From positions 273,274-332,218 of the forward strand of contig NMRA01000470.1 of the NCBI GenBank assembly GCA_002633005.1: a stretch of DNA of 58,945 nt, given 5' to 3'. This document shows positions 47,536-57,975 of this stretch, in pieces. The notes beneath the pieces are model-generated. The model saw only the letters and a program-made list of their open reading frames with translations, ran no database searches and was not told the origin of the DNA. This stretch comes from Phoronis australis (lineage: Eukaryota; Phoronida; Phoronidae). A program made the position numbers and the translations under genes. How positions within the stretch are numbered: the stretch's first letter is position 1; every line of letters begins with the position of its first letter.

Positions 47536-47962
47536 AGCCTAACTTCAACAGAATTTCATGATAATTTTAGATGTATTGGGCTAATCAGATAGTCCTAGCA
47601 AAGCATTTAGTAGAATAAGAAAACGTGAGTTCAATCACGCAAATGTACGGTAGTCCGTCAAATGAAAGGTGAAGCTGCCTTTTCATGCCATGTTGCATCA
47701 CCCCCAGATCCCAGCACAAACAACAAAAGGCCGATAACAGTTGTATTGAATAGGAATCTGAATAGAACATTGTGTGTAGGTGTTATTCCAAGCTGTTTGA
47801 ATTAAAAGGTGATTCTCACAGTGACCTAGACAAAAGCAAGCCAATAGGAATACAGTTCCTTATAGTTGGCAATTTATGGCCCTAGTGGGTTCAGTGCGAT
47901 ACTCTGAACATACCCTAGGAACCAAATTTACAGGTGTTACTGTTCAAGATAGGCTTTGACTA
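47536..47962 (+). repeat. Dispersed repeat family I, copy 2
   Basis: Same orientation as 35665-36090 with roughly three quarters of positions shared by eye. Contains AGCTGTTTGAATTAAAA and TTGGCAATTTATGGCCCTAG. The minus-strand 61-codon frame here is not a gene. Confidence 0.7.
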
Positions 47963-47979
47963 CTAGTATTAGAAGTAGA

Positions 47980-48206
47980 GTAACTTTTCACTTATTTAGC
48001 ACACAACATGGCCTACAAGTGAAATTTTTATTTTGTCAAATTTCCCCACAAAAATAAAGATTAAGAAATTTTAGTCTATTACAATGATTAGGACTAAGTA
48101 GATGACAAAAGGAACTTTCAGTAAATTTTACATTATTTGAAGTAAAACATTCATCCTTTTAAAAATAGAAAAAAAATTGTCCAATTATTTTTGTGAATCA
48201 GCGTAA
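47980..48206. mobile_element. MITE family C, copy 4
   Basis: Left zone GTAACTTTTCACTTATTTAG, then CACACAACATGGCCTACAAG; right zone CCAATTATTTTTGTGAATCA. Closest to the copy at 7637-7859. The terminal repeats are more decayed here. Confidence 0.5.
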
Positions 48207-50221
48207 CATCTATAATTTTGCTTTCACTCAGTACTTTTTTCTGACAAGTTTCGTGACTCCATGACAGAGACGGACGTACTGCAACAGTCAATATTGTCAA
48301 ATTTTGACTTCTAACAGCAACACCATATTTCACTTGACTTTTCTTCCTACAAGAAACTTCTGAAAAAATCAGTCAGTTGTATGACTTACCAACTGTCAAA
48401 CCTCACGTTTTCAATATTATATTGTAACAGTTATTAAAATTATTACAAAAACAATAAAACTCACACTAGTCTGATCCAACCAGGCAGCGAGACTTGAGCA
48501 AAATCCAACTAAACCGAAGAATCCATTGCACAACACATCTTAGCTAGTTAATAATACCTACTAAACTGTTCAGTGGTCATAATTTGCCGTCATTGGGTCA
48601 AAAGTACATGTATGTCTACTTGATGTCCTTTTCGTTATTTTAATTTTTTCAACAATTTTCCCAAACAATGCCAAAATTACACTCGAATGGTTTCTTGTGT
48701 GCAATCAGCAATGGAAAAGTAGAACACTGTGTGCTGTGCTGACCTTTAAATTCCCAAATGTATTTCCGACATCAGTGGGCTAGTATTACTAGACCAATCA
48801 TTCACTCACGGGGATTTACCGCACAAGTCAGTCTATTTACACGCGAGTGAAAATGTCATAACAATTGAATAATTTCCATGCTCCTAATGAAAATTGTAAT
48901 AAAGAGCTGTCAATTAAAGTCAAACTCAAATAATTTTGTAAGAGATTTATAACCTGATCCTGACTTAAGCAAGGTAGAAACGTAGAAACAAGAATTCATG
49001 ATGAACCATCTTCACATTTTCTCCGAGTTTGCAAAAATCGACCTTAAGAACTCTCACTTAAACGTACAGCTTTATTAGAGAGTGAATGCAAGAGCAATTA
49101 TGCCACGAGTCTTTATCCATGTTGAGCGAAAACCCAGCTTTACGCGTCCGACTCATGTGAGTTTTGATGCATTTAAAGAAGACGGAGAACAGGAAGTGTC
49201 TGGAGTCCCATGAAAGTACACTCAGCTCCGAACACTAACTCATGGAATCCACTTGTGATTGAATTCGCTCCAACTGAAACATGATGCAACAAAATGTGTC
49301 TTAGTAAAAATGTTAAATTACCTTATAACACACAACAATGAATGAGTCTATAAAATACATCATTGGATGGCGGTGAGATGGAACTGACGTCAAAGAAGCG
49401 AAACAGAAATATGAACATGAATGAAAACATTCCATTGAAGTTTTGGCCAGAAAGAATTACCAGGGTCCTTGATGTGTCAATATTGCAATGAACAACAGCC
49501 TCATTACCCACTGAAAAACATTTTTAAAAAATCCCACACAGAATTCCCCTTCCCAGGACTAAAAATACCCCGCGAATTGTACAAATTCCTCTCGGGGTTA
49601 GAGTCACTTCAACTCATGCAGAACATGGGATCAGGTTTTATTAACTGAAGAAAAATTCATAATTCACAGTCATGCTTGCTGTAGGAAACAGGACCTCGTT
49701 TTATGAGTTTATTGCAAGTGTAGGGATGATCACAAAGTATTTATCAAACAAAGTCATTCATGCGATACCTTGGTACACCACTTGACACCCCTACTACTTA
49801 GGACAGCCCAATTCCAAGAGAAAACAAGAACTGATGTGTGGTGTACTCTAACCAGTGCAAGGCAACACTTTCAGAACAGCAGAAAGATACAACAACTTAT
49901 CACAGTGAGCGAACAGAAGTGGCAACTTCGCGGAGTGGTGGAATTCCTGATGACCGGGAGAGGGGGTTCTCCTCATTCAAAAAATTGCCTTTATCAAAAG
50001 GTATAAGCTGGCTGATTTTACATGAAAAACTGAGGAATTGGTATACTGGATAAAAAACAGATACAGAAATTAGTGCAACTTGCTAACAACAAAGTTTCCA
50101 CTCATTATATACTGTATGTGCAACCTTGTGAGTAATGTTAATCGAGCGACACCACATGTGTTTAGGGAAAGTTAGACTGAATTGTCCATCCATTCAAACT
50201 ACTATTTTCCTAATCACTCAC
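48207..50221. other. Intergenic or 3' flank of COMMD10
   Basis: No exon identified. Read on the minus strand this would be intron or 3' UTR of COMMD10. Nothing else recognised. Confidence 0.35.
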
Positions 50222-50281
50222 CTGATTATAGAACTCATAAAGCTCATCATGAGTAAATTCTAATTGTAACTTTTCTTTTTC
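50222..50281 (-). CDS. COMMD10: COMMD10 exon: COMM domain C-terminal part
   Basis: 60 bases, phase 0 at both ends, acceptor CTATCATTGCAG, donor CAG|GTGAGT. Encodes EKEKLQLEFTHDELYEFYNQ, the F-x-H-x-E-L-x-x-F-Y-N segment just before the conserved LETIQ-type end, which must be in a further exon. Confidence 0.95.
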
Positions 50282-53200
50282 CTGCAATGATAGATCAAAC
50301 AATTACGTAAAGAGTAATTTACATATAATAAGAACTGAGACCAAAAGCAGACACTAGTCAGCATGACGCTGCACAGCCAAATCCATCTGGAAGTTGTGCT
50401 GCCGACAGGAAGAATATAATTTCAAACATCAACAAAATATTCCAAAATAAGAACATACCCATATCCCTGAAAAGAAAAGTATTTGTCCAGTGCATCATCC
50501 CCACAATCACATATGGATGCCAAACATGGACCTTAACAAAACAGACAAATGCCAAGCTCAGAACAACGCAGAGAGCAATGGAGAGAAATATACACACACA
50601 GATAAGGGAACAAGCAGGAGTCATGGACATAATCAATACAATTCTGAAATTGAAATGGAGGTGGGGCGGACACGTCACCAGAACACAGGACAACAGATGG
50701 ACAAGAAGATGCACAGAGTGGCAACCCAGATATGAAAGAGATCAAGAGGACAGCCCCAAGTCAGATGGAGAGATGACATCGTAAGATGAGAGGCACAACT
50801 TGGATGAGAGCGGCAACAGACAAAACAAATTGGAAGGCATTGTCGGAGGACTACATCCTGCAGTGGATGGACAATGCCTAGAGTCAGAGTCAGTCAGAGA
50901 GCAAAAGAGAAAAAGACACGGCCCCTCAGCTTAGGTCAACGACTGGGTGCATAAGTGATATCAATACAAATATCCCTCATACAGTCCAGTCTGTTGTGAA
51001 ATGTTCTGGTGATCTTTCGTTATAGCTCAATTAAAGCCCATTGGAGCTGTTTTCATCAATGGGTGTCAAAAGATTTACTGGAGCCACCCCCCACTACTGT
51101 GGGACTGCTAAGTAGACAACACCTTCATCAAGATCCAGAAATACCAGCCTACCTGAATTTCTATATCACATCAACTTTGTGGGCCTCACAACAAGTTTAC
51201 CATAGAGCACTCATCGGGAGACAAACTTATATTTCTTGACACGTGCATAATTATACATCAAAAAGAAAGGCAGTGTGAAGGTCATTATCTACCGGAAACC
51301 TACCCACACAAAGCTGTACCTGAATTTCTGCTCAAACCATCATCTCTAACAAAAAAGAGCACTCGTGACAATGATTACTCCAACTGAATGTTCGATTCCA
51401 GACCCATTACGTCTAAGAAGGCCAAGTCAACGTATCCCATCTGTGTGTTCGTGGTCTCTCGGAAAAACTGTCAAACATCTTAAGAGAACACCAGGTGGGA
51501 ACTTAACACAAACCAGTCAACACCCTCTTGTGTGCCTTGCTCCACCCAAAAGACGAGTCAGACAACAAAAAGTGCACAGTGACATACATGATTAAATGCC
51601 CTGACTGTCCAAATATGTTGGTGAGACAGCTTAGAATCTAGGTGCCAGACTAAAAGAACACTTCAACGCATCATCTGTCAACCATACAGTCATAGGAGAA
51701 CACCGTACAGTACGGACGCATCACATAACATTCGCAAACCTGCAGTCAAAACACTATCTAAAGAAAACGAATATTGGAATCCAAAAGATGAGCAATAACC
51801 AAAATTGAACAGACAGTGGATTTGAATTACAAGCTATTTACCAGCACCTCCTGATAAGTAACAGCCACCAGGTGGACCACCCACTGATGACCATGTGTCA
51901 CGAAGATTCCCACCAGTATCTCGACGAAGGACCCAGGAAGGGGTAGAGAGCTAGGTCCGTAAAACAAACAGGTTGCCGATAGGTAACTACTCTATCCCCT
52001 ATACCGTGTAACAATCCCTGCTATGATCGTTCATTCTGCCCCAATTATGTTGCAATGAGAAGCATAATATGGCAAGATTATACAAAAGTTTTAGGTTGTA
52101 AGTCACATTTCTGGTGTCATTTTCAAAACTAAAAAACCTAGTCACATGTGCTTTTCACAAACTATTCAAATATGCCATTTAAAAACTTTCAAAACGAAAA
52201 TTTGAAAATACTATTGTCGCCCCCCCATGTGTTTATGATGGGTCTGCTTATCTACAGAATGATAACATCAGCAGTCTGAGACGATGTAATTAACTACAAC
52301 AGCATGGTGTCTTTGATCAGTGCCGGCAAATTTTGAGGTACACAACCCAATCTTGACCAGTGACCATGTCAAAGCAGGATTCTTTTCATGAATATGAAAA
52401 GCAAGATAACTAATCTTAAATGAGCCACAATTTTGATTTTTGGTCACAGCACCAATTCATTGTTCATTGTCTCAATTCATTTTGGTTCTAAATCTCACCG
52501 CATCATTGTTTATTCCTAATTCAAATGTAGCGTTGGGCGTTTTCATCTTGGTGCGGGTTGCCTGAGCCATTTGAAGAGATAGCCTCCATTTGACATCTTC
52601 TAACTGAAATTAAAGAAAACACGTGCATCAGTACTTCAGTGTATAGATCGCAGGAATTTTAGCATGTAGGAATTGAACCATTCAATTCAAACACAAACTT
52701 CCTTCCAAGTACTCCAAAATCATGCTAAAAGCAATGGCTTATTACCCAAAAAACAATTAAGCAATATGTAAATTGGCAATTTTCATGATTTCAATGTTGT
52801 ACACTGACAGAACTACAATTGGCTCATATCTAAAGTCTGCTTTAACGAGCACAAGCTTTCAGCAAATTCACAACAGTGCCCTCTGTTACACATATGAGAA
52901 AATATTTTCTCCACTGGCCAGCTTATTGATGTTACGCCAACAAAAACACATCAACTACTTCCACAAGGAGCTGGTAGAGGTGATAGATGAACAATTTTGT
53001 ATGTTAGCGTTAGGTCACAGTTTGGGCAACAAGTTTCAAAAGACAACGATGCCTGAAAGGTTCTACATCTTTTGACTTCAAATTTTTGTAAGTCAAAATA
53101 GTGACCTGGAATTTTGTTTTTTGTTTAAGGCTGTCTTGAAAATGCCAACTGCACTGTAAATAGTTTACGTGTACATTAAAAATTGTACGTACAGTTTATG

Positions 53201-56200
53201 AATATGCTATCGAAAGGGGGCCATGTGACCATGCAGCCAGAACATCTGCAGAGCAAGGAGTGGCCAGCCACCCAGCACAGTTTATACATGAACTGCCCAC
53301 AACCAACGCTTGTCCATCCTCAAGATGTCTGGCCACCATCCATCCAACCAGCCACCCCGAACAGTTTATACATCAACCGTCCAGAACCAATGCCTGGCCA
53401 TGACTCATCCAACAAAACATTTGTGAACTATAGATATGTAACTGGTACTGGCAACAAGAAGGAGACTTATAGAAGCTGCAGGTAAGATTTCAGTGTTACG
53501 GGTGTTAGAATGAAGATTTGAGTTGCAAGAAGTTTTTATTGGAAGACGCAAACATATTGATGCCGTCATTCAATCCTTCACTCATAGTCTGTCCTCAATA
53601 ATGACACTCTCTACGAGACTATAACCTTCCAGGCTCAAATCAAAGCAACACTGCCAACAACCATATGAACAGCAAATAAGCTATAAAGACACATTCATGG
53701 GTAATGGTCGGATAATACGTGCCCAAATTTGAGAACCAGTTTTCTTCATTGAATAACGGGGATCAAACTGGTTCTCAAACTACCGGCATGTTATATCAGA
53801 CTATTGTCCATTTATGTACTAAATAGGTCATGAGATCACACAAAAGGTGATTGGTTCTAGGAGCTTCATTTAGCACTCAGGTTAGCCAACAACACAGCAA
53901 AGTCAGCACTATGTGATGCTCACCAAGCTGCACACAGAAAAATCAACAACTAACAATTACAGTAACTATCTTACAAGTGAAATGTTTGTTTTATTTTATT
54001 TGTTAAAAGCAAGACCAATATCAATGTGGAAGTCAAGCTCTCAAATAGAACTTTGAGGAAACTTTGGATTTGTGTAGCCAGCATGCCTCCTACCTGCTTC
54101 TGTGCAAACGACCTTTGCCTCAGTTTGTCTACAACCTCCTTGGCAGCACCACTCCACGCTTCACAGATCACTCTGATCTTGTCTTCTTCCACCTCAATGT
54201 TCTTCAACTGCTGGGCAAGTACTGCAGGTTTGGCGATGTGATATGCTGACTGAAGCCACAGAGAGGAGGGGGGATATACAAGCACTTTAATTTTTACAGC
54301 TTGTGGGCACATTTGGCTGCAAGTGCCGGTATCTAAAATGATGCCTTTTTTCAAAAGATATGTTTGATCAAGCAATAGCAAATGCCTAATGTCTAAGGTT
54401 CACTTACAGGCACAGCCACATGATTTGACCTGAATGCTTTTGGGTATGTCAATTCTTAGTAATTTTCAATTAATTAGTACCTTAAATTGAAAGTATCCTA
54501 TCATGCACCATTTTGTGAAGACCTAGCCAACTTTAGTCACATGCCATTTTAAAAATCTGCTTTTTAGTTCAAACAAATGTTTTGCATCCAAGTACAGGTG
54601 TCAAAATTTGGACAATTGAGCAGTTTTGCATAAAAGCACCAGGGCCTAAATGAACAACTGTAGTGAACACAACTGTATGGTGAACCCTTCATCACTAATA
54701 ATGCAACAAGGCTTGGATGGTTGCTGAGGGCAACCATAAGTGAGGCGAAAAATTAACACACAAAGCTGTTTTATGATCAAAAATGTCAAAATTTAGATTT
54801 GACTAGGCAGATTTTAAATTTTTACTCGTGCTATAAGATTGATTTACGACATTAGTTACAAAAATACTTTTTAGTGAAACAAATCATCGCTTGGTGATGT
54901 CATATGGTGGATGTTTACTACAACGGATTTCTGAAAGATCTCGTATCAAGACACAGCCAACCATGAGAACCCTTCAAGTAATATCAAGGTCATCCTCTGT
55001 GTATGAATTAAAATGATCATTGAAATATTTCAAACATATCACTTGTCATTTGAGTCATCAGCAGACGTCTCTTATAGTAGCCAAACACACCAAAAGTGAC
55101 CTTTCCCTCTTACAGTGTAAACTTCAACCCAAGGCTAAAAAGGACTTTATGGTAATCAGTACATTTTCACAAAGTGCCCAATACTTTTTGGAAAGAACCT
55201 TCCGGGTCTCTTTTTGTACGCAAACTATCTGTCGGAAAAATGGACAATTATGGAAGAGCATGACAGAGTGAAACCTCTTGATAAGTTCTGATCCAGCCAT
55301 GACAAGTGAATGATAGTACAACATTATGGCAAAGGTTTTTGAGACTGATGGCACAAACTTCATCAAATGAAAAATGTTCAGTGATTTCAAAAGTCAATTC
55401 ATGACATCAATAATTTGTTCACTACATGAAATGACGAAGCCTCCTGCATAGCAGATGGTGATATTTACCGTCATTTGAAACAAAACAATGTGTCCAAAAC
55501 GATGTTAATAAATTTTAACAAAATTTGTTTGTGTTACCTGTTGCAGAAAAAATTCACACGTTTCTATCACAAGATTGAGGTCATGATCCTGAAGCTCCAA
55601 GACAGACTGTAACTTTTCTTCTTCTTCCTCTGAAAATGCTCTCTCTTCCTGTAGGAACATGTATCATGTCGTAATTTCCCACAAACTTTTTGCCAAAATT
55701 GTCATTTTTCCATTTTTAAAAGGCTGATTACTTTGCTCCAAATGATGAAAAATTTCCTGTAAGTTGTTTTATGACCTCTACACAGTACAAACCATGCTAG
55801 TCACACACTAAAATCTTCTTGATCTTTTTTATATTACTGTACTTAGGTAGCATTTTTTTGAGACACAAAATCCATTGAACACACTTTTCATTATTGATGA
55901 TCTTTCTTCCATTGCTCTCATATCGGGTTGTGTGTTCAACGTTCATGTTTGTGAAGAAATTTGACAAAATAAATTTTCATTCGCTTGCCAAATTGTCTGC
56001 TAAGGAAATGAAGAAATGTACTATACACGTCTCAAAATTAATTTGTGAGAAATGTGACATGTTGAGAATAACTAGGAAGGGAACGAACTGAAATTGTTCA
56101 TATCATCCATAGTTTATGGTTAATGAAGTAATAGAAAGTCAACAATACAAGATAATCCTAGACACACTTTGGGCACATGTTAGTATAGGAAAATAAACAC

Positions 56201-57769
56201 AAAGTAACTTGTTTGGCCAGGGGATTACACGTCAAGAATACACAAGGCATTCTACCAGGAGAGCAGCAGCAGCATGGATTGATTTTGTTTGAGCACGCAC
56301 TCTAACTACTGTCTAAATTTTTCGTCAAAAACCAGCTCGTTGATGACTTATGTGCAGACAACTCACCAGTGTCACCTGCTTTTCCCACACAGAGGTGGAT
56401 CTGTGTGGGATATTGAGCCTAAAAGGGGGGTTAAATGGCCGGTAACGAACTCAATGTATCTCTAATCTTCCGATGAACAAAAAAGGCACAAAGCCAGTCT
56501 TGGTGCACATTTTCATTTACAGTTCTTCAGTTCTTCAATTTTGGTCTCCCAATTTTTCATTACCCGTTGCTGCTAACAACAAGCCGTTTCTGAGACCCAG
56601 TAAATTTGCACTCCCAACCCCTCGCCTCTGTACGTGGTTTCCTTGTTTTAGCAACCTCATTTCCCACATTTGGCGAGTTGACGTTATGCCAAGCGTCGAG
56701 CCCTAAACTGAAACACACCTTCTGTGGAACAACATTTTTCTAAGGCATGTTGTCCAATCAAGCATTGTATTTATAGTCCCTAAGCCTTGATCCTTATTAT
56801 TCAACAAGACTTAGCACAACTATACGGTATCTACTCTACTGGCACTAATAAATGTTTTGATATGCAGTATTCACTTCAGGTCTGTGAACATGCTAAAAAC
56901 CAACATTTTGTCTTAAAAAATCTTAGATTGCTGCAAACTCTTGACCCATTGGCCAGTATATCCAGTCAGAAGAACACATTTACCTTTAAATGCAGCTTCC
57001 CCACAATGCGAGACAGCAGTAATGGGAATTTGTTGACATCCAACTCATTTATCAGATGAACAGCTTTGGCAATTCTGAAAGAAATAGAATCTTCATACTA
57101 TATTGGACGGTAGTACAGTAACATCCACACGATAAAGGAAAGCGAGTCCAAGCTTATGTAGGACCATATCGACAAGTCTACGTATTTAGTCAAATATCAA
57201 CAAAGCTATAGATTTTAACTCTTTCTGAAAATAGAAAGCCATTAGAATTTGATCTTTAATTTTATAACAACCTCCCATTACTTGGGTCACGTGTCTTTTT
57301 AAGGCACATTCGCTGCTACAGTAACAACACGACCAAATTTCCTACGATATACCCAGTAAATGTTTAAGATGAAATATCAGAAACGCTGTATAACGGACAT
57401 TAAAAACATCAAAGAGATTACAGTCCTGCACAGATACAAATCATTTCCATGTAGGCCTATCCCCAGCACACCCATTGGTAAATATTCTACACTCCTTCAC
57501 TCCTTCGTGAATGCAAAGGTGTGGTAAAAAAGTTCTAGTTTGCTTGACCGCCGGTACCGGACGGCTAGCAAGGATTTTTTTGAATCCTTCTATTATATAG
57601 TAATAGTATCCCTACACGTAGATGCCATAATATGTACTTCATCACACCTCAGTGTCGCACCATATACCTGCAAAATTCCTTCTTCCTCTCCACAACAGTC
57701 TCCAGGAACAACTTACCTGCCCAAATCATTGGTGCTGGCTCTCTGGATCACTTGCAGTGAGCCTCCCTC
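50222..57769 (-). CDS. COMMD10: COMM domain-containing protein 10 (six exons recognised)
   Basis: Minus-strand exons in coding order: 57717-57769 (5' boundary uncertain), 56984-57074, 55538-55648, 54094-54249, 52499-52603, 50222-50281. Lengths after the first are 91, 111, 156, 105 and 60, all in phase, giving about 192 residues; human COMMD10 has about 202. An N-terminal helical (HN) domain spans the first four exons. The COMM domain starts at LEDVKWRLSLQMA, whose Trp is the family hallmark, and continues to HDELYEFYNQ. Diagnostic segments are KAVHLIN, AFSEEEEEKLQ, YHIAKPAVLAQQL and LEDVKWRL, which match COMMD10 rather than other COMMD paralogues as I remember them. COMMD proteins form the Commander complex with CCDC22 and CCDC93, acting in endosomal recycling. 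The initiator exon and final codons were not found. Confidence 0.92.
50386..50881 (+). pseudogene. LINE reverse transcriptase 3' fragment
   Basis: Lies in COMMD10 intron 5 on the opposite strand. Readable pieces include TYGCQTWTLTK, LKWRWGGHVTR, DNRWTRRCTEWQPR, then after a frameshift PQVRWRDDIVR, and in another frame NWKALSEDYILQWMDNA. These are the typical C-terminal motifs of animal non-LTR retrotransposon polymerases. At least two frameshifts and no intact start show it is dead. The clade cannot be resolved from this fragment. Confidence 0.85.
51010..51955 (+). pseudogene. Penelope-like element remnant (RT end plus GIY-YIG domain)
   Basis: Broken frames contain VDNTFIKIQ (the reverse-transcriptase YVDDTF-like motif), DKLIFLDTC and RKPTHTKLYLNF, then, about 150 codons later, IKCPDCPK..YVGET, GARLKEHFN, HTVIGEHRT and TDSGFELQAIY. 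The order RT end, then GIY-YIG-type endonuclease, is that of Penelope-like retroelements. Stops and frameshifts are frequent, so it is inactive. It follows the LINE fragment directly. Confidence 0.8.
51956..52498 (-). other. Remainder of COMMD10 intron 5
   Basis: No further feature recognised between the retroelement remnants and the next exon. Confidence 0.5.
52499..52603 (-). CDS. COMMD10: COMMD10 exon: start of COMM domain
   Basis: 105 bases, phase 0 at both ends, acceptor TTTAATTTCAG, donor GCG|GTGAGA. Encodes LEDVKWRLSLQMAQATRTKM, then FELGINNDA. The Trp and the LxLQMA strand define the COMM domain. Confidence 0.96.
53262..53435 (+). repeat. 84-bp direct repeat within an open frame
   Basis: CAGCCACCC followed closely by ACAGTTTATACAT occurs at 53265 and 53349. 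In the 100-codon frame at 53183-53485 this gives a 28-residue repeat (PATQHSLYMNCPQP / PATPNSLYINRPEP). It lies in a COMMD10 intron on the antisense strand. No family is recognised; it could be transposon-derived. Confidence 0.55.
53727..53825. repeat. Foldback dispersed repeat, best copy
   Basis: TTTGAGAACCAGTTT and its exact complement AAACTGGTTCTCAAA flank a 24-base centre containing CATTGAATAACGG. A downstream TTATATCAGACTATT segment is shared with other copies. Probably a small foldback transposon. Confidence 0.65.
54094..54249 (-). CDS. COMMD10: COMMD10 exon
   Basis: 156 bases, phase 0 at both ends, acceptor GTGGCTTCAG, donor CAG|GTAGGA. Encodes AYHIAKPAVLAQQLKNI, then EAWSGAAKEVVDKLRQRSFA, the end of the helical domain. 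Confidence 0.95.
54250..55537 (-). other. COMMD10 intron
   Basis: AT-rich; no extra exon or repeat recognised. Overlapping frames on both strands at 55020-55390 have no recognisable domain. Confidence 0.5.
55538..55648 (-). CDS. COMMD10: COMMD10 exon
   Basis: 111 bases, phase 0 at both ends, acceptor GTTCCTACAG, donor CAG|GTAACA. Encodes AFSEEEEEKLQ and DLNLVIETCEFFLQQ; the acidic run and the D-L-x-L-V-(I/L)-E-T motif are highly conserved in COMMD10. Confidence 0.95.
55649..56983 (-). other. COMMD10 intron
   Basis: No extra exon recognised; contains a perfect hairpin at 56383-56410. Confidence 0.5.
56383..56410. repeat. Perfect 11-bp inverted repeat (hairpin)
   Basis: TCCCACACAGA, a 6-base loop GGTGGA, then TCTGTGTGGGA. 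It is short enough to be chance or a transposon end; no function is claimed. Confidence 0.6.
56984..57074 (-). CDS. COMMD10: COMMD10 exon
   Basis: 91 bases, acceptor TTTCTTTCAG, donor AAG|GTAAAT. Encodes IAKAVHLINELDVNKFPLLL and SRIVGKLHLK, matching the KAVSLIN...LHLK region of COMMD10. Confidence 0.9.
57075..57716 (-). other. COMMD10 first recognised intron
   Basis: 642 bases, with no additional exon or repeat identified. Confidence 0.5.
57717..57769 (-). CDS. COMMD10: COMMD10 N-terminal exon (partial, 5' boundary uncertain)
   Basis: Reads EGGSLQVIQRASTNDLG plus two bases of an Arg codon up to an excellent donor CAG|GTAAGT. An in-frame stop lies just upstream at 57770-57772 and there is no in-frame Met, so an acceptor must fall inside this interval (GAG|GGAGGC and GCAAG|TGATCC are options, both with poor pyrimidine tracts). 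It joins in phase to the next exon, and VIQRAS...IAKAVHLIN resembles the N terminus of COMMD10. Confidence 0.6.
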
Positions 57770-57852
57770 TCATATTAATCATCATTGCAGTTCATGCACA
57801 TTGCACTCCACTCTCACACTACACTCTTGTCAGGGCTCAACATAATGAGAAG

Positions 57853-57975
57853 CAGGTCGCATTTGCGACCTGAAATTTACTAATGCGAGCTGAGATTTTT
57901 GCTAGCTCGTATCAAGTCGCAAAATGCGGCCTAAAATTTCCAACATATGCGAGCTGAGTTTTTACACTTCTCGGC
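57853..57975. repeat. Palindrome and related degenerate repeats
   Basis: CAGGTCGCA-TT-TGCGACCTG is a perfect 9-base inverted repeat. It is followed by spaced variants (AATGCGAGCTGAGATTTTT, AAGTCGCAAAATGCGGCCTA, TATGCGAGCTGAGTTTTTAC), suggesting a decayed repeat built on GCGACCTGAAATTT-like units. Confidence 0.5.

Noticed and set aside
50358-50714. 118-codon minus-strand open frame
   Set aside because: Antisense to a LINE fragment whose motifs are clear on the plus strand.
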